Below, piece after piece: positions 57,022-64,000 of a stretch of DNA of 64,000 nt (position 1 is its first letter; the number at the start of each line of letters is the position of its first letter). The position numbers and the translations under genes were made by a program. Source of the stretch: Saccharum officinarum. Its lineage: Eukaryota; Streptophyta; Magnoliopsida; Poales; Poaceae. The notes under the pieces were generated by a model, which saw nothing but the letters and a program-made list of their open reading frames with translations, was not told the DNA's origin and did no database searches. The stretch spans positions 22,793,511-22,857,510 of the forward strand of contig CM036159.1 in assembly GCA_020631735.1 (NCBI GenBank), given 5' to 3'.

Positions 57022-60000
57022 TGTAACAGAACCGACCAAATTATAAGAGCACAAGTATAAAAACAAGCACCGAAGCGCTCAAATTTTCGAACTTGAGCCC
57101 ATATAATCCCGGTAGTCAATTGAAACCACGAAGGATTTCAAACCAACTTGCTCACAACCAAGATCGCATCATTCAACATACAACATCATACGTTACATTT
57201 CACAAGTAGTTCTGAAATAAGTTTACACACACGGAGTCGCAATTATTACAAACCAAGTTTATAAAAGTAGCGGAAGCAAACACACACCAGTTGTTTAACT
57301 ACTGCCAGTCTTGTTGATCAACAACCCACAAAAGCATCATGAAAGTACATAAAAGATGATCACGCCCAAGTGATATAGTCTTCGTCACCCGCAGGGTGGA
57401 GACAATTTTTGCAGAAGCCTTGGTAGAGCATATCATCTGCAACAGGAGGGAATAAACCCTGAGTACTGGAATGTACTCAGCTAGACTTACCCGTCGAAAA
57501 CCAGAAATAAGATGACACCAAGGATTATGCAAGGCTTACACAAGAGGCTGCTGACATAACATTTTGCATAAAGGCATAAGTAATTGAACTCTTATAACTT
57601 GTACTAGCAGTTCTTTTAGCATTTACCTGTCATCTATCTTAGCACCTATACTAAACATTCACTTGAGTATAATCAAACAACATTATTATTATATCCATAG
57701 CAGGTATATCATTGTGGCAACATTGTATCATTCCCTTAACCACCAGTTCATTTAATGAGATCTACGTTGCCGCTGCTCAAGTCAAGTGCTCACTAACCGG
57801 GAGCGGCGGCGATTCAAATCGAATTCCTATCCAGCTGGAGGGGTATTTCTAACACTCACCGTGCAGACCCCTGCCAGGGTCGCACAGGCCACCATTTCAT
57901 ATGATTCAGGAATCGCGGGTCCGAATAATGTCGCGACCCCAAGGGCGACACTCTGCCAGGTGATAGGGACTCTAACCCCCCTTGGTCTCACGCCAATGTC
58001 CCCAAGCACATCCTTTCTCTCCTCCAAGAAGCAACCTACCATTCGATTCCCGGCCTGAACCACATTACTCGGCTTCGCGATCGGAACGGCTTATCCGGCC
58101 AACTAAGTGTTAGACTGCGTTCAACATGACTCAAGGACGTACAACGAATCGGTCCTTAAACGACTCAGACGGGCATAGCTCCACACCCAAGACGTGAAGT
58201 GTCTTGCGGCTGTACTATCGAATTCCCGCCCGGTCTCAATTTCATTTTAAAGCATGGTTCCATCCACGATAGCCATAGAGCCACTCATGACTCCTTCCTA
58301 CATCTCGCGGATGACCGAAAATCACCCGACTTCTACCGTACTAAGCAGGGCTAAGCATTGACACATGCCTAAACCTAATATAGGTTAAGTACGATATCTG
58401 GACAAGGACAGGTATAATGCAACAAGTGTTTTCATATAACTCCTACAACTTAATGCAGTAAACAATTAAAAGTACTCAAGATGACTTTATAAAATATTAG
58501 GTTCAGCATGCACCGGGGCTTGCCTTTCAGAAAGGTCGAGGGCCGGTGGTCAGGACACTCAGGTAGATCTTCGGCAGGAGCTTCGTCGCCGGTTGGTTCC
58601 TCTGGCTGCTCCGGCAGGTCCTGGACTTCCTCCGGAATCACTGGCTCGAACTCGAGGAGTGTTATCCCCTCTGGAACACCTATTGCATGAGTGCACAATA
58701 AATATCATGGGTGCATAATGGTGCAACATACTCGGGATGAAATGCATTTCAGAAATAAAAAAACAATAATCTAATCAAGTCACTTTATCAGTATGTGCAA
58801 ATCTCTTCTCCGGTGGAGAAGTACTTACCTAATCTACTCAACCTAAGGTATAGTTGCTCATCTTCGGTTAAGGCCCTAACACCTAACAAACACAAGAGTG
58901 ACATTATTTAGGTTACCACATCCAACCAAAACATCACAGTAAGACATTCTGGACAGCAGCTACTTGTTTCTAACATAACTGGAGATTCCCAACTCCAAAA
59001 GATATGTCTAAGACAATCTGGAAAGCTTATGAAATGCACCACAAAATATTTTCAGACCACAACACTTAATTCCAAAGTTTACCTAGTCTAAATCCCAAAG
59101 TTCCAGAATCTGTCCTCCCCAAACAGAGAGCAGCCAATTCTGGAATGTCACTTAAAACAGCAACAACTCCTAAACTACTAAGCCAAATGCTCCCAAATTT
59201 TGACATAAGCTAGTTTATCAAGTTTACTACAATTTTGGTATTCACAAGTTTTCCAGCAAACACTTTTATTAAGGTCAAACCCAAAAATACTACCAGCTGT
59301 CCAGAAAACCTAAAATTGCAAAGGTTAAATATTTATTTATGTGGCAAACATTCTCTAAGACCAAACTAATGTTACCACAAGTTCACAAAGGTCACAAAAA
59401 CACCAGAAAGTAAGGTGTTCCCACCTAGAATATTTATTTAAACTCATTTCTTAATTTACTTAAGCAATTAAGTGGAATTTTAATCATATATGTAAACTGC
59501 TCCTAAAATTCTACAAAAATTACAGGAGACTCTCTAACCCAAAAAGAGGCTACTGTAAAAATGTGAACTAAATTTATTTACAGGAACTTCCTACACAAAA
59601 TTCACAAGCCAAAAGGCTGATTTTTGTATAAATAACAAAGCATAGTAAAATGTGTCAAAAAACAGATTTTCTAATTTTCTGGGACACTCTAGGGTACCAA
59701 GACATTCTCCAAAAAGTTATATGAACATTGCTCATGTAGAAAAATTACAAAAAAATCATTTAAGTATTTCCTAAAATAACAAGATAGCATTATAACTTGA
59801 AAAGTACTTAAGCACTACTACCCAAATTTTTACCAAAGCTAGAGCAAGTATAAATTAGCCTACCCACCAAATTTCATAATTTTTGAAACACTGAAACTCA
59901 AGATATAATTTAAACAAGTTTGCATGTGATTTAAAACACATTTCAAAGACCTATTTAAATATCCCGGAAACCAAATATCACATACCAATTCATATTTTTC

Positions 60001-61861
60001 TAAAATACTGCACGTCATGTAGATCCTAACAAAATTTATCTCATAATTTTTGGGCAAGTAAAACCCTAGATCTACATTTTCCAAAACTTAACCAAAACTG
60101 TGATAGAATAAATAAAATGACATAATTCCTATTTGCTACTGGGCCGGCCTGGGAACCGACGCGGCCCAAAACTCACGGCGTGGCCCGCTCCCGCACGCGG
60201 CCTGCTACGGCTCCTGCCCGTGCGCGCGCGTGCGACTGACCAGGTGCCCCACCGGTCAGAGAGAAAGAGGCGGAGGGGTGGAGCTGCGGTCGCCGGAGCT
60301 CGCCGTCGGTGAGCGACCGGCGAAGCTGAGCGGACGAGCATGACCACGTCATTGAGCTAAGCCGATTGGTGGCAAGAACGGGACGGCAGAGCCACGGTAA
60401 GGTGCTCACCGTCGGGCATGGCGGATCACCGGTACGGTGGTGGCGAAATCTCGCCGCCGGTGAGCCTCACGTCCCAACCCTAACCCTCGACGAGCATCCC
60501 CATTCTACTTCGACCCTAACGCACCTACAAGCGGGCGACAGAGACGCCCAGAGACCCCTGGCCACGGACAGCCGTCGCGCGGAGGAACTCCGGCGAGGAG
60601 GTACCGCGGCGGCGGAAAACGAAAATGCAACCCTACCGAGGCGCGATTGGCTACGTGGAGTGGACGGTGAGGTAGCGGGCTTCAAGGCGGAGCTGTGGAC
60701 ACGTTTTTGTGGGCGGCAGTGCGGTGGAGAGCGCGCACGAGCTCGCTGGAGTGGAGGCGGGAGCTGCGCTCGGTTGTTCCGCCCGGTGGAGGGGAGAACG
60801 GAAGGGAGAGGAGGTGTGGCGCGAGTGAGGCAGAGACCGTCGTCGTGGCGGCCTTGAAGGCTTGGTGACCTGACGTGGGACCGCGGCCGGCGTACGGCTG
60901 CCACCGCACGACCACGCGTCGGCGTTGCCCTACCGTCGGTCGGCCACCGACTGAAGAACGGTCGACTGAATCGACGAGGCCGAAACGGTAACTGACAGAG
61001 CAACTTTGTCAATGATTATCTCCTAAACCAGCTTGAGTTCGCAGAAGATGATAATACCAAAATTGTAGAGCTACATGAGGACTACCACTTTGTCAATTGG
61101 AGTTTAGACTGGTTCGGCCTGGATTTGAAACCACAGAGCTCCAAAGTGGTGCACTTCGAAACTGAAACGTAGTTTTAGTCATTAAGCCGACTGAAACCTG
61201 ATTTTCTAGACACCATATCTCCTAAACCATTTAGAACTAGGTGATGGTGATGTTAACAATGTTGTAGAGCTACACAAGGACTACAAGTTTGTCAATATGA
61301 GTTGGGGCTGGTTTGGTCTGGTTTGCAAACTACAAGCTTCCAAAGTAGGCCACAGTAAAACTGGAGGGACACTTTGAGACTTAGAAAAATTCTAAGTGTT
61401 GAGACAGCCCCTCTAGCTGACTTGTGGACCATTTTTTAGCATGTTCTGGTCATTTTCATGAGATGACCATATTAGAACTTTTGTTCCTTATGAAATTCTC
61501 TACAACTTTGCTTAAGGGTGCTCCTCCATGCAAGGTCTCTAATCTAGACTTTTTAATTGGTCAAACTAGAGCATCCTAGGGCTAAATGGTGGTCAACTAC
61601 ACCTTGCAGGGCATTTTGGTGATTTTGGTCAACATGAACCTTGCTCCATTAGTGACCCTAAGTATAACTAAGGTGTTGTGAGATATAATTGGCTACTCTA
61701 CCCTTTAGTTACACCAACTCCCTAGTGTCACATGATGTGAGTCAAACAAAACTTCAAAACAAATCACATTTGTTGCAACCACATGAATTAACATGAAATG
61801 ATGCATGCTTATGCTCATGCAATGCCATGCAATTAAGGAGCTAAACACCTGAGGTGTTACA
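57022..61861 (-). repeat. 3' LTR of a minus-strand chromovirus (Tekay-like gypsy)
   Basis: On the minus strand it starts TGTAACACCTCAGG right after an AGGGGGAGGGC polypurine tract (61862-61872) and ends GGTTCTGTTACA at 57022. 4840 bp, long for a plant LTR. The possible left target site is AAGTC (57017-57021). A CpG-rich core (60140-60960) separates AT-rich flanks. It is homologous along most of its length to 38994-44261 in the opposite orientation. Frames in the GC-rich core are composition effects. Confidence 0.9.
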
Positions 61862-64000
61862 GCCCTCCCCCTTATAAAAATCTCGTCCCGAGATTTGGAA
61901 AGCGTACCATTTTTCATAGAATTCCTTATAACCATCCCGCAAATAGTCCTCCCGTTCCCATGTAGCGTCACTTTCACTACCCTGATTACTCCACATTACT
62001 TTATACCACTTAACCACTTTGCTTCTAGTCACTCGTTCCTGAGTATCGATCACTCGGACTGGCTTTTCTTCGTAAGTTAAATCAGATTCCAGTCTGATAT
62101 CTCCTAAAGGACTCTTTCCTCAGGAACTCGAAGACACTTTTTGAGCTAAGATACATGGAAGACGTTGAATATGGCACTCATTTCAGGAGGTAACTGGATT
62201 TTGTACGCAACAGCTCCACTCTTGCCAATGATTTGGAAAGGACCCACGTATCTTGGCGCAAGTTTCTGCTTAACACCAAAACGTTGGACACTCTTCATTG
62301 GAGAAACCTTCAGATAAACGAAGTCTCCGACTTCAAACTCGAGCGCTTTCTGCGACGATCAGCATAACTTTTCTATCTAGCTTGGGCTGCAGCCATATGT
62401 TTTTGGATGGTACGGACTTGTTCCTCAGCTTCATGAACAAAATCAATACCATAATACCTCCTTTCACCAGCTTCTACCCAGTTTAGTGGAGTTCTACACT
62501 TACGACCGTACAAAGCTTCGAATGGCCATCTTAATACTCTCTTGGTAACTATTATTGTACGAGAATTTGGCTAGAGGTAACCATTTTTCCCAAGATCCCT
62601 TGGATGATATTACACATGCCCGCAACAGATCTTCCAAGATTTGGTTAACCCGTTCCGCTTGTCCTGATGTCTAGGGGTGATAAGCAGAACTTCTTACTAA
62701 CTTGGTTCCCAGAAGGTGATGCAAGTGCTCCCAAAAGCGAGCAGTGAACTGGGGACTACGGTCAGAAACGATAGTACGAGGTACCCCATGGAGCCGGACT
62801 ATCTGATTGAAGTACAACTCAGCATAGTCAGTGGGACGATAGTCCACTCTAACTGGAATGAAGTGAGCTGATTTGGTCAAACGATTCATAATTACCCAGA
62901 TGGAGTTATGATTTTTGACAGTAGGAGGAAGACCGACAATGAAATCCATACTTATCTCTTCCCATTTCCAACCTGGGATAGAAAGTGGTTGAAGCAACCC
63001 AGCTTTCATGTGCACAGCTTTAACTCTACAGCAGGTGTCACACCTAGCAACATATGCAGCTATCTCTTTCCGCATCTTGGTCCATCAATAGTATGGCTTC
63101 AAATCATAATACATCTTATTGCTACTAGGATGGATAGACAACTTAGAGGAGTGTGCTTCAGACATAATATCATTTCTAAGCTCTCGGTCCTTAGGCACAA
63201 CTAACCTATCCTTGAACCATAGTACACCCTCTTCATCTACCCTGAACTGTGTAGTTTCTTGCTCTTTCATCTTGCGTTTTATGTGGAATACACCAGGATC
63301 AGTCTTTTGAAGCTCAATAATTCTGCTTTTGAGAGTACAACTGATAGTGATGTTGTACAAGTCTGCTGGATGTAGAAGGCGAGATCGATGAAAATCAGTT
63401 TCAACTAAGGAATGGCAATGAGACTTACGGCTTAAAGCATCCGCAACCACATTTGCCTTGCCAGGATGATAGTGCACTTGAAGGTTATAATCCTTAATCA
63501 ACTCGAGCCATCTTCTTTGACGCATATTTAACTCGGGTTGGGTGAAGATGTATTTGAGGCTTTTGTGGTCTGTGTAGATATTGCAGACATTGTCCAGCAG
63601 ATAGTGCCGCCACACTTTCAAAGCATGAACAACTGCGGCGAGTTCTAAGTCATGCGTTGGATAATTCGCCTCATGCTTCCGAAGTTGTCGAGAGGTATAT
63701 GCAATTACTCGGCCTTCCTGCATCAGAACACCTCCCAACCTATGCCTGAGGCATCACAATAAACATCAAATGATTTCTCGATATCCGGTTGTGCCAAAAC
63801 CGGAGCTGAGGTTAGGAGAGTTCGCAGTTTGTGAAAAGCCGCATCACACTCAGGAGTCTAGACAAACCTGATGTCTTTTTGTAGCAACCGAGTCATTGGC
63901 TTGGCTATTTTGGAGAAATCCGGGATGAAACGACGATAATAGCCAGCCAAACCAAGGAAACTCCAGACCTCGTGAACCGAGATAGGAGCCTTCCAGTTCA
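61841..64000 (-). pseudogene. Chromovirus pol C-terminal half: RT end, RNase H, integrase, chromodomain (broken)
   Basis: From right to left: RT thumb region (FIPDFSKIAKPM) with an internal TAG near 63859; a frame slip near 63735; RNase H at 63738-63085 ([25 protein letters not shown], then TDHKSL and [11 protein letters not shown]); integrase with C..C zinc-binding residues (CDTCCRVKA) and catalytic-type Asp in MDFIVGLP and VSDRSPQF; a TAG near 62672; then GQAERVNQ and a VYLKVSP...LAPRYVGPF tail. The C-terminal KVMWSN...ATWEREDYLRDGY segment (about 61930-62010) fits a chromodomain, placing the element among chromoviruses. The last codons run through the polypurine tract into the LTR. Multiple breaks make it inactive. 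Confidence 0.88.
61862..64000 (-). mobile_element. Chromovirus internal region (continues beyond the window)
   Basis: Internal part of the gypsy element whose 3' LTR is 57022-61861. Polypurine tract at 61862-61872, then pol in gypsy order (RT, RNase H, integrase). Gag, protease, most of RT and the 5' LTR lie past position 64000. Confidence 0.9.

Noticed and set aside
60129..61012. Open frames of 160-180 codons on both strands
   Set aside because: They lie inside the second chromovirus LTR and have no conserved domain.
31360..61861. A single large inverted duplication (minus Sirevirus + plus chromovirus LTR, then plus Sirevirus + minus chromovirus)
   Set aside because: The two Sireviruses differ in LTR length and sequence, and the chromoviruses sit at different sites (gag versus RT). 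Independent insertions explain it better.

Overview
This window looks like nuclear DNA from a grass, probably a panicoid and possibly of the sorghum/sugarcane/Miscanthus group. The reasons are several Stowaway-type MITEs with the grass CTCCCTCCGTCC terminus, two Sirevirus-type copia elements with CCGGACGCG-rich LTRs, chromovirus LTRs beginning TGTAACACC, and one intact intron-containing bHLH gene of the root-hair RSL group. Species is inference. A 100-N assembly gap lies at 44262-44361.

Left third (1-22.4 kb): no intact host gene is visible. It is a MITE and transposon graveyard. It holds Stowaway-like MITEs (TA target duplications), a GGCC-TGTTTAG MITE superfamily, three further small MITEs, a 13-bp-TSD 5'-truncated LINE (4796-5742), a candidate solo LTR (1791-2144), a GC-rich minisatellite (2985-3910), two hAT elements with exact 8-bp TSDs (9944-11201 and 15744-16664), and a CACTA element with TSD ACG (12124-13204) that carries a tRNA-like segment.

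Middle (22.4-28.6 kb): the only convincing host gene is a five-exon minus-strand bHLH transcription factor (22444-23722, 300 codons, all introns GT-AG) with a TATA box about 100 bp upstream of the ATG. Its upstream side carries a 139-bp tandem duplication and a degenerate MITE, then a LINE-derived relic (26755-28114).

Right half (28.3-64 kb): nested retrotransposons. A minus-strand non-Sirevirus copia element (3' LTR 28327-28597) is cut at 31359 by a minus-strand Sirevirus (LTR 31360-33434). That Sirevirus is cut in gag at 38993 by a plus-strand chromovirus LTR that runs into the gap; the missing halves of both cut elements do not reappear after it. From 44362 to 50182 there is a low-information stretch with a small hAT element. 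Next comes a collapsed hAT transposase relic, a plus-strand second Sirevirus (5' LTR about 50773-52353, PBS, gag, protease, integrase, RT), and a minus-strand chromovirus inserted at the RT active-site segment at 57021 and running off the window end.

All retroelement reading frames carry stops or frameshifts, so none looks autonomous. I did not find a new enzymatic or defence system. The most unusual signals are an in-frame tandem duplication of an RT active-site segment, a telomere-repeat array and dense CpG palindromes inside a Sirevirus LTR, and the collapsed hAT transposase. All functional statements rest on reading motifs by eye; no database search was run.
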